Assembly (NCBI RefSeq): GCF_024166365.1
Contig: NC_064819.1
Span: forward strand, 207,353,293-207,417,292
Reading direction: 5' to 3'
DNA from: Elephas maximus indicus
Taxonomy: Eukaryota > Chordata > Mammalia > Proboscidea > Elephantidae
Length of the DNA: 64,000 nt
The notes under the pieces were generated by a model. The model was given only the letters and a program-made list of their open reading frames with translations, ran no database searches and was not told where the DNA came from. Of the stretch, positions 1 to 11,800 are shown piece by piece. The stretch's first letter is position 1, and every line of letters begins with the position of its first letter. The translations under genes were made by a program, and so were the position numbers.

Positions 1-214
1 GCTGAACTTTGAAGCTTTCATTTTATCCCGGAAACCTCTTTGCTTTTAGTCCAGTCCAATTAGACTGACCTTCCTTGTATTGAGTGTTGTCTTTCCCTTC
101 ACCCAAAGCAGTTCTTATCTACTGATTGATCAATAAAAAACCCTCTCCCTCCCTCCCTTCCCCCTTTGTAACCACAAAAGTATGTGTTCTCCATTTTTTC
201 TATTTCTCAAGATC
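1..214 (-). other. L1 copy A 3' UTR, partial, with polypurine tract
   Basis: This sequence follows the ORF2 stop and matches 27721-27925 of the plus-strand L1. At about 140-172 it holds a C-rich tract (minus strand: repeated GGGAGG), the G-quadruplex-prone polypurine run typical of mammalian L1 3' UTRs. The poly(A) tail and target duplication are outside the window. Confidence 0.85.
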
Positions 215-3200
215 TTATAATAGAGGTCTTATACAATATTTGTCCTTTTGCCTCTGACTCATTTCGCTCAGCATAATGCCTTCCAGATTCCTCCATGTTA
301 TGAAATGTTTCAGAGATTCGTCACTGTTCTTTATCGATGCAGAGTATTCCATTGTGTGAATATACCACAATTTATTTACCCATTCATCCGTTGACGGACA
401 CCTTGGTTGCTTCCAGCTTTTTGCTATTGTAAACAGAGCTGCAATAAACATGGGTGTGCATATATCTGTTTGTGTGAAGGCTCTTGTATCTCTAGGGTAT
501 ATTCTGAGGAGTGGGATTTCTGGGTTGTATGGTAGTTCTATTTCTAACTGTTTAAGATAACGCCAGATGGATTTCCAAAGTGGTTGTACCATTTTACAAT
601 CCCACCAGCAGTGTATGAGAGTTCCAATCTCTCCGCAGCCTCTCCAACATTTATTATTTTGTGTTTTTTGGATTAATGCCAGTCTAGTTGGTGTGAGATG
701 GAATCTCATCGTAGTTTTAATTTGCATTTCTCTAATGGCTAATGATCGGGAGCATTTTCTCATGTATCTGTTGGCTGCCTGAATATCTTCTTTAGTGAAA
801 TGTGTGTTCATATCCTTTGCCCACTTCTTGATTGGGTTGTTTGTCTTTTTGTGGTTGAGTTTTGACAGAATCAGGTAGATTTTAGAGATCAGGCCCTGGT
901 CTGAGATGTCATAGCTGAAAATTCTTTCCCAGTCTGTAGGTGGTCTTTTTACTCTTTTGGTGAAGTCTTTAGATGAGCATAGATGTTTGATTTTTAGGAG
1001 CTCCCAGTTATCGGGTTTCTCTTCATCATTTTTGGTAATGTTTTGTATTCTGTTTATGCCCTGTATTAGGGCTCCTGGGGTTGTCCCTATTTTTTCTTCG
1101 ATGATCTTTATCGTTTTAGTCTTTATGTTTAGGTCTTTGATCCACTTGGAGTTAGTTTTTGTGCATGGTGTGAGGTATGGGTCCTGTTTCATTCTTTTGC
1201 AAATGGATATCCAGTTATGTCAGCACCATTTGTTAAAAAGACTATCTTTTCCCCAATTGACTGACACTGGTCCTTTGTCAAATATCAGCTGCTCATACAT
1301 GGATGGATTTATATCTGGGTTCTCAATTCTGTTCCATTGGTCTATGTGCCTGTTGTTGTACCAGTACCAGGCTGTTTTGACTACTGTGGCTGTATAATAG
1401 GTTCTGAAATCAGGTAGAGCGAGGCCTCCCACTTTCTTCTTCTTTTTCAGTAATGCTTTACTTCTCCGGGGGTTCTTTCCCTTCCATATGAAAATAGTGA
1501 TTTGTTTCTCTATTCCCGTAAAATATGACATTGGTATTTGGATTGGAAGTGCGTTATATGTATATGGCTTTTGGTAGAATAGACATTTTTACTATGTTAA
1601 GTCTTCCTATCCATGAGCAGGGTATATTCTTCCACTTAAGTATATCCCTTTGAATTTCTTGTAGTAGAGTTTTATAGTTTTCTTTGTATAGGTCTTTTAC
1701 ATCCTTGGTAAGATTTATTCCTAAGTATTTTATCTTCTTGGGGGCTACTGTGAATGGTATTGATTTGGTTATTTCCTCTTCGGTATTCTTTTTGTTGATG
1801 TAGAGGAATCCAAGTGATTTTTGCTTGTTTATTTTATAACCTGAGACTCTTCCTAACTCTTCTATTAGTTTCAGTAGTTTTCTGGAGGATTCCTTAGGGT
1901 TTTCCATGTATACGATCATGTCATCTGCAAATAGTGATAGCTTTACTTCCTCCTTGCCAATCTGGATACCCTTTATTTCTCTGTCTAGCCTAATTGCCCT
2001 GGCTAGGACTTCAAGTACGATGTTGAGTAAGAGCGGTGATAAAGGGCATCCTTGTCTGGTTCCCGTTCTCAAGGGAAATGCTTTCAGGTTCTCTCCATTT
2101 AGAGTGATATTGGCTGTTGGCTTTGCATAGATGCCCTTTATTATGTTGAGGAATTTTCCTTCAATTCCTATTTTGGTAAGAGTTTTTATCATAAATGGGT
2201 GTTGAACTTTGTCAAATGCCTTTTCTGCATCTATTGATAAGATCATGTGGTTTTTATCTTTTGTTTTATTTATGTGATGGATTACATTAATGGTTTTTCT
2301 GATATTAAACCAGCCTTGCATACCTGGTATAAATCCCACTTGATCAGGGTGAATTATTTTTTTGGATGTGTTGTTGGATTCTACTGGCGAGAATTTTGTT
2401 GAGGATTTTTGCATCTATGTTCATGAGGGATATAGGTCTATAATTTTCTTTTTTTGTTATGTCTTTACCTGGTTTTGGTATCAGGGAGATGGTAGCTTCA
2501 TAGAATGAGTTGGGTAGTATTCCGTCTTTTTCTATGCTTTGAAATACCTTCAGTAGTAGTGGTGTTAAGTCTTCTCTGAAGGTTTGGTAGAACTCTGCTG
2601 TGAAGCCGTCTGGGCCAGGACTTTTTTTTGTTGGAAGTTTTTTGATTAACGTTTCAATCTCTTTTTTTGTTATGGGTCTATTTAGTTGTTCTACTTCTGA
2701 ATGTGTTAGTTTAGGTAGGTAGTATTTTCCCAAGAATTTATCCATTTCTTCTAGGTTTTCAAATTTGTTAGAGTACAATTTTTCGTAGTAATCTGAAATG
2801 ATTCTTTTAATTTCATTTGGCTCTGTTGTGATGTGGTCCTTCTCATTTCTTATTCGGGTTATTTGTTTCCTTTCCTGTATTTCTTTAGTCAGTCTAGCCA
2901 ATGGTTTATCAATTTTGTTAATTTTTTCAAAAAACCAGGTTTTGGCTTTGTTAATTCTTTCAATTGTTTTTCTGTTCTCTAATTCATTTAGTTCAGCTCT
3001 AATTTTTATTATTTGTTTTCTTCTGGTGGCTGATGGGTTCTTTTGTTGCTCACTTTCTATTTGTTCAAGTTGTCGGGACAGTTCTCTGATTTTGGCTCTT
3101 TCTTCTTTTTGTATGTGTGCATTTATCGATATAAATTGGCCTCTGAGCACTGCTTTTGCTGTGTCCCAGAGGTTTTGATAGGAAGTATTTTCATTCTTGT

Positions 3201-4029
3201 TGCTTTCTAAGAATTTCCTTATTCCCTCCTTGATGTCTTCTATAACCCAGTCTTTTTTCAGGAGGGTATTGTTCATTTTCCAAGTATTTGATTTCTTTTC
3301 CCTAGTTTTTCTGTTATTGATTTCTAGCTTCATTGCCTTGTGGTCTGAGAAGATGCTTTGTAATATTTCGATGTTTTGGATTCTACCAAGATTTGTTTTA
3401 TGACCTAATATGTGGTCTATTCTAGAGAATGTTCCATGTGCACTAGAAAAAAGAGTATATTTTGTAGCAGTTGGGTGGAGAGTTCTGTATAAGTCTATGA
3501 GGTCAAGTTGGTTGATTGTTGTAAGTAGGTCTTCCGTGTCTCTATTGAGCTTCTTACTGGATGTCCTGTCCTTCTCCGAAAGTGGTGTGTTGAAGTGTCC
3601 TACTATAAATGTGGAGGTGTCTATCTCACTTTTCAATTCTGTTAAAATTTGATTTATGTATCTTGCAGCCCTGTCATTGGGTGCATAAATATTTAATATG
3701 GTTATGTCTTCCTGATCAATTGTCCCTTTTATCATTGTATAGTGTCCTTCTTTATCCTTTGTGGCGGATTTAAGTCTAAAGTCTATTTTGTCAGAAATTA
3801 ATATTGCTACTCCTTTTCTTTTTTGCTTATTATTTGCTTGATATATTTTTTTCCATCCTTTGAGTTTTAGTTTGTTTGTGTCTCTAAGTCTAAGGTGTGT
3901 CTCTTGTAGGCAGCATATAGATGGATCGTGTTTCTTTATCCAGTCCGTGACTCTCTGTCTCTTTATTGGTGCATTTAGTCCATTTACATTCAGTGTAATT
4001 ACAGATAAATAAGCTTTTAGTGCTGTCAT
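215..4029 (-). pseudogene. L1 ORF2 (endonuclease / reverse transcriptase), degraded
   Basis: ORF2 encodes the endonuclease and reverse transcriptase used for target-primed reverse transcription. The start [20 protein letters not shown] (4029) opens the APE-like endonuclease. LQETH and the FSDHK histidine motif are present, but the aspartate of the GDFNT motif is histidine here (GHFNT). The RT catalytic motif FADD lies near 1920. The C-terminal Cys-rich segment CWRGCG...HCWWDC is near 610-640. Lesions: a one-base insertion near 2363 shifts the frame, a two-base deletion near 1555 shifts it again, and a Trp codon near 1218 is TGA. The C-terminal block 215-1192 is otherwise open. Intact ORF2 is about 1270 codons, so this is full length but dead. 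Confidence 0.95.
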
Positions 4030-4510
4030 TTTGATGCCTTTTCATGTGAGTTGTTGGCCATTTCATTTTTCCAGATACTTTTTTGTGCTGAGACGTTTTT
4101 CTTAGTAGATTGTGAAATCCTCATTTTCATAATGTTTAACTTTATGTTAGTTGAGTCGTTACATTTTTCTTGGCTTTTTTCTTGAGTTATGGAATTGATA
4201 TTCCTTTTTGTGGTTACCTTATCATTTACCCCTATTTTTCTAAGTAAAAACCTAACTTGTATCGTTCTATATCGCCTTGTATCACTCTCCATCTGGCAGT
4301 TCAATGCCTCCTCTATTTAGTCCCTCATTTTGATTATTGTGATCGTTTACCTATTGTTTTCCATGATTCCCTGTTATGTGTATTATTTTGTTTATTTATT
4401 AATTTTTTAGAATTAATCTTAATTTGTTTGTTTTTGTGCCTTCCCTATTTGAGTTGTGTTGATATCAGGACGTTCTGTTTTGTGACCTTGTATTGCGCTG
4501 GTACGTGATA
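4030..4510 (-). other. L1 inter-ORF region
   Basis: This is the spacer between ORF1 and ORF2. Its distal part aligns with 23438-23907 of the other L1. It is long for an L1 spacer (tens of bases in human L1) and T-rich on the plus strand. No conserved ORF was seen. Confidence 0.7.
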
Positions 4511-5527
4511 TTATTGGTCATCAGGCCAAACAATATCCTTTAGCATTTCTTGCACTCTTGGTTTAGTTTTTGCAAATTCTCTAAACTTGTGTTTATCTGT
4601 AAATATCTTAATTTCTCCTTCATATTTCAGAGAGAGTTTTGCTGGATATACGATCCTTGGTTGGCAGTTTTTCTCCTTCAGTGCTCTGTATACGTCGTCC
4701 CATTCCCTTCTTGCCTGCATGGTTTCTGCTGAGTAGTCTGAACTTATTCTTATTGATTCTCCCTTGAAGGAAACCTTTCTTTTATCCCTGGCTGCTTTTT
4801 AAATGTTCTGCTTGTCTTTGGTTTTGGCGAGTTTGATGATAATATGTCTTGGTGTTTTTCTTTTTGGATCAATCTTAAATGGGGTTCGATGAGCATCTTG
4901 GATAGATATCCTTCCGTCTTTCATGATGTCAGGGAAGTTTTGTGTCAGGAGCTCTTCAACTATTTTCTCTGTGTTTTCTGTCCCCCCTCCCTGTTCTGGG
5001 ACTCCAATCACTCGCAAGTTATCCTTCTTGATAGAGTCCCACATGATTCTTAGGGTTTCTTCATTTTTTTAAATTCTTTTATCTGATTTTTTTTCAGCTA
5101 TGTTGGTGTTGATTCCCTGGTCCTCCAGAAGTCCCAGTCTACATTCTAATTGCTCGAGTCTGCTCCTCTGACTTCCTATTGCGTTGTCTAATTCTGTAAT
5201 TTTATTGTTAATCTTTTGGATTTCTACATGCTGTCTCTCTATGGATTCTTGCAACTTATTAATTTTTCCACTATGTTCTTGAATAATCTTTTTGAGTTCT
5301 TCAACAGTTTTATCAGTGTGTTCCTTGGCTTTTTCTGCAGTTAGCGTAATTTCATTTGTGATGTCTTTAAGCATTCTGTAAATTAGTTTTTTATATTCTG
5401 TATCTGATAATTCCAGGATTGTATCTTCATTTGGGAAAGATTTTTATTCTTTTGTTTGGGGGGTTGTAGAAGGTGTCATGGTCTGTTTCTTTATGTGGTT
5501 TGATATGGACTGCTGTCTCCGAGCCAT
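4511..5527 (-). pseudogene. L1 ORF1 (RNA-binding chaperone), three nonsense codons
   Basis: ORF1 encodes the L1 RNA-binding trimeric protein. The start at 5527 (MARRQQSISNHIKKQTM) is shared with the second L1 at 22446. In order there are a basic N-terminus, a long heptad coiled coil (about 5370-5110, rich in K/E/I/L), an RRM-like part (VIGVPEQGG) and a C-terminal domain (SSDYSAETMQ...REFAKTKP). All parts are in one frame, interrupted by stops near 5444, 5069 and 4800, each explicable as a point change relative to the other copy. The C-terminal 70 residues are open. The gap of about 480 bases to ORF2 is normal for L1. Confidence 0.92.
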
Positions 5528-6550
5528 CACTGGGAAACTAGTTTTTCTGGGTAATCAGCTAAAAAAAATGCAGTCAGATTCCTACCTGAATTCTCCTTCT
5601 GGCTCAGGGTATTCGGATGTTAATGGAGCCGCCTGGGGAGGGTGGGGGAGGGATCAGAGAGCTAGGAGTGTAGCACCTCAGAATATAGAGCTGATCCCCA
5701 TGCTCACGCTCTGCCCGCGGCCGCCAAAATCCCGGCGGGGCGGCTCCCCAGCTGGGATGCTGCTCTCCCCGCTCCAAGACCAGTCACTTCCTCTCGGGGA
5801 CTTCTCCCTCCGGCGCGCCGCTCCGTTCGCTCGAACTGGGTGGGCGTCGCCCTCACGAACAGTTGGGCCCGCCCACGGGGTCTATTCAGGGGAACGCTCT
5901 CACGCCCCGCCCGCTCCTGCCAAAATCCCAGCGGGACGGCTCCCCGGCTGGGACACTGCTCTCCCCGCTCCGAGACCAGTCACTTCCTCCCGGGGACTTC
6001 TCCCTCCGGTGCTCTGCACCGCTGGCACGAACTGGGTGGGCGTTGCCCTCACGAACGGATGGGCCCGCCCCCGGGGTCGCTTTAGGGAAATATAGCTGAT
6101 CCCCACGCTCGCGCCACGCCCACTTCCCTCCAAACTCCCAGCAGGACGGCTCCCCAGCTGCGACGCTGCTCTCCCCGCTCCAAGATCAGTCACTGCCTCC
6201 CGGGTGCTTCTCCCACTGGCTGCGCTGCTACGCCGCCCGCGCCAACCGGCTAGGCTCTCTCCCGGGATGAGTTCAGGGGGTAGGGCTAGGCCCCTTGTCT
6301 GTGCCGTCTGCCCCCCTGGGCTCTCTCCCAGATCGGGCTCCGAAGGTCACGTGCCTGGTACGCTGGCTCCTGGTTCTGAAAACGATCGCTGTCTGACTGT
6401 ATTTGTTTGTTCTGCGTCTCTAAGTCTGTGTTTGTTGTTCAGAGTTCGTAGATTGTTATGTATGTGATCGATTCACTTGTTTTTCCGAGTCTTTGTTGCA
6501 AGAGGGATCTGCGGTAGCATCCACCTAGTCCGCCATCTTGCCCCCGCCTC
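5528..6550 (-). promoter_or_regulatory. L1 copy A 5' UTR promoter, CpG-rich, with tandem monomers
   Basis: This is the L1 internal promoter region. It is GC- and CpG-rich, unlike anything else in the window. A unit containing CCAAAATCCC...GGACGGCTCCCC...CTCTCCCCGCTCC...AGTCACTTCCTC...GGGACTTCTCCC recurs near 5723, 5919 and 6129, a spacing of about 196 and 210 bases. It therefore carries about three tandem monomers. A YY1-like site (6531-6540) sits near the transcription start. The whole block could act as a CpG island if unmethylated. Confidence 0.85.
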
Positions 6551-9500
6551 CCACTTGCAAGCTTTTAAGACCCCAGATGCTACTCACCAAAGTAGAATGC
6601 AGAACATTGTCTTTATGAACCATCTTGTGCCAACTGATAGATGTCCCCTGAGCCTATGGTCCTTCACCTTCAAGCTCAGGAACTTCATCCCTGGAGGTGT
6701 TTGGTTGTCTAAGAAGTTTCCATGACTGTGACCCTGTGTGCTGTATTGTCTATATCAATATCTGTGTAGCACCTACAATTATGTAAGTAGAAATATCCAC
6801 AACCAAACCTATATCTGTAGGTGGCTGTGCTCCCTTGCACCCTTCCACATCTCTTTAGCCTACCTATCTACCTATGAATCCTTTCATAAATTATTGTTTG
6901 TTTTATACTATTGTTGCAAGATTGTCTGTTATAGTGATTGGCGTAATTGCCCTTTATTCTTACATTCCTCTCAGTGTCTTCCTTTGCCTTGGTTATGTTG
7001 TGCTGACTTCCCTCATATTGTGTATTGCTTTTTCCTGCACGAATATTAACATGTGTCTTCTATCCAGTTAGTAGTTTTCTCTTCCTCCCCTTCCCATCCC
7101 TGGTAACAATCAAAGAAATTTTTGTTCTGTGTGTAAATCTTTTTTTTTTTTTTTTTAAATAATAGCGGTGTCATACAATATTGCCTTTTGTGATCGACTT
7201 ATTTCACTCAGCACAATCTCCTCCAAATTTATCCATGTCATGAGATGTTTTGAGGACTCATTGTTATTCTTTGTGTAGTATTCCACTGTGTGTATGTACC
7301 ACCATTTATCTATTCATCTGTTGATAGGCACTTAGGTTGTTTCTATATTTTTGCTATTGTGAATAATGCTGCAATGAACATGGGTGTGCATAAGTCTACT
7401 CTTATTTCATTACTGTGTATACATAGCAGTGGGATTGCTGGATCATGTGGTATTTCTAATTCTAGCTTGTTAAGGAAGCACCAAACCGTTTTCCATAGTA
7501 GTTGTACCATTTTACATCCCTACCAGCAGTGTATAAGAGTTCCAATCTCCCCACAACCTAACCAACATTTGTTATTTTCTGTTTGTTGTTGTTGTTGTTT
7601 GTGGTGATGTCATTATTATCAGTGTGAGGTAATAGCTCATATTTTTGATTTGCATCTCTCTAATTTTTTTTTTTTAACGGCTAATGATTGTGAGCATTTC
7701 TTCATGGGTTTGTTAGCCACCTGAATGTCTTCTTTAGTGAAGTGTCTGTTCATGTACTTTGCCTATATTTTAATTGGATTGTTTCTTTCTGTCTTTAAGG
7801 TGTTGAAGTTTCCTATAAATTTTAGAGATTAGACCCTTGTCAGATATGTTGTAGGCAAAATTTTTTTCCCAGTAGGTAAGTTCTCTTTTTACTCTTTTGG
7901 AGAAATCTTTTGATAAGCATAAGTGTTTAATTTTTAGGAGGCTCTAATTAGTTCATCTTCTGCTGTTTGTGCATTTTTAGTTGTGTTTGGTATTCTATTC
8001 ATGCCACATATTAGGAACTCAAGCATTGTCCCTATTTTTTTCTTCCACGATTTTTATAGTTTCAGGTTTTATATTTAGGTCTTTAGTCTATTTTGAGATA
8101 GTTTTTGTGTACGGTATAAGGTATGAGTCCTATTTCATCTGTGTATAGACATCCAGTTTTTCCAGTACCATTTGTTAAGAAGGCTGTCTCTTCTTCATTT
8201 AATGGACTTTGGTCCTTTGTTGAAGATCAGCTGTCCATAGGTGGATAGATTTACTTCTGCGTTCTCAGTTCTGTTCCATTGGTCCTTATGTCTGTCATTA
8301 TACCAGTACCAGTCTCTTTTGACTATCATGGCTGTATAGTAGGTTCTGACATCAGGTAATGTGAGGCCTCTTACTTTGTTCTTCTTCTTTAATAATGCTT
8401 TACTTATCCGGGGCTTCTTTGCTTTCCATGTGAAGTTGGTGATCAGTTTTTCCATCTCATTAAAGAATGCTGTTGGAATCTGGATCGGGATTGCATTATA
8501 TCTGTAGATCAGGTTGTGTAGTATTGGATTTTCACAATGTTAAGTCTTCCTATATAGAAGCATGGCATATTTTTTGATTTATTTAGATCTCTTTTGGTTT
8601 TGTGCAGTAGTGTTTTATAGTTTTCTTTGTATAGGTCTTTTATGTCCATGGTTAGATTTATTCCTAAGTATTTTATCTTTTGGGGTGTTACTGTGAATGG
8701 TATTGTTTTCCTGATTTCCTTTTCAAAGTTCTCTTTGTTGGTGAAGAGAAATCCAATGGATTTTTGTATGTTGATCTTGTATCCTGCTACTTTGCTGAAT
8801 CCTTCTATTAGTTCCAGTAACTTTCTTGTGGAATCTTTGAGATTTTCTAAGTATAGGATCATATCATCTGCCAAAAGGGATAGTTTTACTTTTTCCTTAC
8901 TGATTTGAATGCCCTTTATTTTATTTTCTTGCCTTATTGCTCTAGCTAGGACTTCTAGTACTACGTTGAATAAGAGTAGTGATAAATGGCATCCTAGTCT
9001 AGTTTCCATTCTTAAGAGGAATGCTTTCAGTCTCTCTTTGCTGAGAATAATGTTAACTATTGGTTTTATATGGATGCCCTTTATTATGTTGAGGAATTTC
9101 TGTTCTATTCCTATTTTGCTGAGAGTTTTTATCAGGAATGAGGTTTGGACTTCATCAAATGCCTTTTTTGCATCGATTGAGATGATCATGTGATTTTTTT
9201 ATTTGTTTTATTTATGTGATGAATTGATTTTCTAATGTTGAACCATCCTTGCAAACCTAGTACGAATCCCACTTAGTCATGACGTATTATTTTTTTGACA
9301 TGCTGTTTAATTCTATTGGCTAGAATTTTATTGAGAATTTTTGTGTCTATATTCATGAGGGATATTGTTCTGTAATTTTCCTTTTTTTGTGGTGTCTTTC
9401 CCTGGCTTTGGTATCAGGGTTATCCTGGCTTCATAGAATGAATTTCGAGTATTCCTTTTTTTTCTGTGCTCTGAAATAGTTTGAGTAGTATTAGTATAAG

Positions 9501-9680
9501 CTCTCCCCTGGATGTTTGGTAGAATTCTTCAGTGAAGCTGTCTGGGCCAGGGCTTTTTTTTGTTGGAAGTTTTTTTTTTTTTTTTTACCTCTTCAGTTGC
9601 TTCTTTTTATGGTCTGTTCAGTTTTTCTACCACAGTTGGTGTTAGTTTAGGTGGGTAGTGTGTTTCTAGAAATCTGTCAC
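6551..9680 (-). mobile_element. Older L1 LINE (copy C), 3' part only
   Basis: An older, more diverged minus-strand L1 contains the 3' UTR (about 6551-7150) and the ORF2 C-terminal two thirds. ORF2 homology to copy A includes the [21 protein letters not shown] and DVRTYYTAM regions. The left end is at the junction with copy A. The right end is within the RT region (near the SPGPDGF equivalent at about 9530), where an RTE fragment begins. The 5' half and ORF1 are absent. Confidence 0.85.
8195..9189 (-). pseudogene. L1 ORF2 reverse transcriptase fragment, old copy
   Basis: Two open blocks (9189-8509 and 8455-8195) encode the L1 RT palm and thumb. The palm motif reads LADD rather than FADD (near 8870), and the start [15 protein letters not shown] matches the RT motif A segment of copies A and B. 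A break near 8500 separates the blocks. ORF2 homology continues with further breaks on both sides, to about 9600 and 7190. Confidence 0.85.
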
Positions 9681-9917
9681 TTGATTTCTTGACTGCTATT
9701 TCCATGTGCATTGATTGTTGGTCCAAGATGAAAGAAATCCTTGACAACTTCAATTTCTTTGCCATTAATCATGATGTTGTTTATTGGTTCAGTTGTAAGG
9801 GTTATCATTTTGTTTATGTTCAGGCGTAATCAGTGCCAATGGCTCTAATCTTTTACTTTCATCAGTAAGTGCTTCATGTTGTCTTCATTTTGGGGAAGCA
9901 AGTTTGTGTCATGTGCA
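9681..9917 (-). mobile_element. RTE LINE fragment (RT region)
   Basis: Reversed, this aligns with 58108-58345 of the full-length RTE: the stretch after the YADD motif (CTTACTGATGAAAGTAAAAG), then ACAACTGAACCAATAA and ATTGAAGTTGTCAAGGAT. It is diverged and carries no open frame. It abuts the broken end of the old L1. Confidence 0.75.
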
Positions 9918-9949
9918 CATTTCAGCTTCCAAGCTAATAAGTTAGCCTG

Positions 9950-10430
9950 TTACTGTTTCATAGATGATAGACGAAAATACAAGACTCCTAGGTCAGAGAC
10001 AAAGGACTTTATTACTCAGAGCAAAATAAACGGTATGAGTATCATGTTTGTGTCAGTTTCCCTTGCCCCCAAGTCCCATGTGGACAATATGAGGGGCACT
10101 CAGTAAATGCTGCACATGCAGCAGGCTTGTGTCACAGCTGAGGAACACTGAGTTTGGGGAATTCTCTACTTTTATAGTAAGTGCTAACCAGGTCTGTGAG
10201 GAACACTTTGTCCCAGAGGGAGATGTTACCTCATCTATCTAGGCTGTTCACTGTAAATACAGTCCTGAAAAGGGCTTGGATAAGAGCACTTATGGCCTGC
10301 ATTCTGGACATGCCCAGCTAGAATGAGCAGAGACACTCAGGGCCCATTGAGGACTGCCTCTTCTAATGATAACTTCATGGGAGATCCCCATGCACACATG
10401 TATTTTACAGAATCAGGCTTGTGATATATT
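9950..10430 (-). mobile_element. Putative solo LTR of an endogenous retrovirus
   Basis: Read on the minus strand, this roughly 480-base segment has an LTR layout: a TATAAAAG box near 10180, then about 170 bases downstream an AATAAAG polyadenylation signal near 10010 followed by a T/C-rich end. No flanking internal sequence or clear target duplication was found. Ends are approximate. It could instead be another promoter-bearing repeat. Confidence 0.4.
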
Positions 10431-10589
10431 TAGCTTTGTATTCTGCTATTGTTACTTAACATTATTAAATTGGATTGTCCCCAATTGACTATTTTTCAAA
10501 GACATGACTTTTCATGACCATGTGACAATCTCAGCATAACAACACAGGTGGTATAATTCCACATACAATATTGAGGAAGCATGATACTA

Positions 10590-10845
10590 TGGAAGGAATA
10601 TGGATTGTGCACTTGGAAAAGCTGAGGACTGAGTCATGACTCCCATTTCTAGCTGTGGGACTTTAGATAATGCATACATTTTATCTAAGTCTCAAATTAT
10701 TATTTTAATGTAAGAAAAATAGTGGTCTCTATCTTATAAGGTTGTTGTAAAGGTTAAATGAGATAATGCATGCAAAGTGTTTTGCATGGGCCTGGTATAA
10801 AGTTAGTGGCTCAGTAAATATTGATAATTATAGTAATTGCATTAT
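10590..10845 (+). repeat. MIR SINE
   Basis: Matches the MIR core in order: TTCTAGCTGTGGGAC, then TTGTTGTAAAGGTTAAATGAGATAATGC, AAGTGTTTTGCA and the GTGGCTCAGTAAAT end. Ancient and diverged. Confidence 0.75.
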
Positions 10846-11319
10846 CAATGCTGAGCAAGTTCATTCCTCCTATGTGTATACATTATTTTTAAAAAGTCTT
10901 GAATTTCAGTGTAAAGAGGTGCTAGAGGTCCTAACAAAAATTAAAGCTACTGTTTGAGTCACAGATTGCATTAAACCTGAATTCATATTTGGGACAAAGG
11001 ACTTGGTGTCAGGAGTTCATACTGCCGTATAAACTCAGTCAAATACTTCAGCCATAGCTATGTAACAAAGTTAACCCAAATAAAATTATCAAGGCTCAAA
11101 TAAATTAGTCTAGATATTTTCAACATCTTAGTGAAGTCAGAGGTGGAAGCAACCTGACAAATCACTGACTTCACAGACGTTTCAATTGAACAGCCAGGAA
11201 GAATTAACGGTGAAATGACAATTCTAGGCATAAAATTTGGCCAAAAACGAGATGCTTGTTTTGGGAACCTCACTCATGTGTTCACTTTTTCATTCATTTT
11301 TTGGCCAAATTCTATATAT
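10846..11319. other. No recognised feature
   Basis: AT-rich sequence without a convincing gene, splice signal or repeat. The minus-strand ORF at 11058-11273 has no recognisable domain and lies in non-coding-looking sequence. Confidence 0.5.
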
Positions 11320-11542
11320 TATACCATAGGCTTATAAAATTTTTCTGTTAAAGGTTATATAGTAAATGTTTTAGGCTTCATGTGTCATCCCGTGGCAACC
11401 ATTTAACTGTGCCATTTTAGAGCAAAAGCAGCCATAGGCAACAGTAAACAAATGAGCATGACTGTATTCCAAATGACCTTTATTTACAAAAAGAGGTGAT
11501 GGACCAGGTTTGGCCCATTTGTCCACCTCTGTCTAGATGACA
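11320..11542 (-). mobile_element. MER5A-like hAT-Charlie DNA transposon remnant
   Basis: Holds the MER5A hallmarks in reverse order: GTTAAAGGTTATATAGTAAATGTTTTAGGC, then GGCAACCATTTAACTGTGCC, GCAAAAGCAGCCATAGGCAA, ACCTTTATTTACAAAAA and GGTTTGGCCCATTTG. Terminal repeats are eroded. Confidence 0.75.
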
Positions 11543-11545
11543 AGG

Positions 11546-11800
11546 TACCTGGGTGGTCCAAGCAGTTTATGATCAGCTGCTTAACCAAAGGCTGGTGGTT
11601 CTAACCGACCCAGCAGTACCATAAGAGAAAGCCCTGGCAATCTGCTTCCATAAAGATTACAGCCAAGAAAACCCTATGAAGCAGTTCTACTCATTCATGT
11701 GGTTGCCAAGAAAACCCTATGGAGAAGTTCTACTCATGCATGTGGTTGCCCTGAGTGCCAGGATCAACTCCATGGCAATGGGTTTGGTTTTTTTGGTACT
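11546..11800 (+). mobile_element. AfroSINE with internal duplication
   Basis: tRNA-like head (GGTGGTCCAAGCAG, then GGTGGTTCTAACC) and RTE-like tail ending in GGCAATGGGTTTGGTTT. A 43-base unit, GCCAAGAAAACCCTATG to ATGTGGTT, occurs twice in tandem (11662 and 11705), which lengthens the element. Confidence 0.85.

Larger units (their letters stand above)
1..6550 (-). mobile_element. L1 LINE (copy A), near full length, 3' end beyond the window
   Basis: A LINE-1 lies on the minus strand: 5' UTR about 5528-6550, ORF1 4511-5527, spacer, ORF2 215-4029, then 3' UTR running off the left edge. The 5' end (about 6550) aligns with the 5' end of the second L1 at 20650; both begin with a G-rich segment followed by a YY1-like AAGATGGC core (here 6531-6540 reversed). 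Its body matches the 20650-28723 copy throughout. The 5' end abuts the 3' UTR of an older L1, so this copy was inserted into or beside that element. ORF1 carries only nonsense changes and ORF2 two frameshifts plus one nonsense codon, so it is immobile but fairly young. Confidence 0.95.

Noticed and set aside
567-3652. Plus-strand ORFs (567-782, 957-1397, 1906-2130, 2798-3178, 3197-3403, 3410-3652)
   Set aside because: Antisense shadows of L1 ORF2; their translations are hydrophobic and the sense strand explains the openness.
5478-6193. GC-rich ORFs on both strands
   Set aside because: They lie in the L1 5' UTR monomers; absence of stops follows from high GC, not coding.
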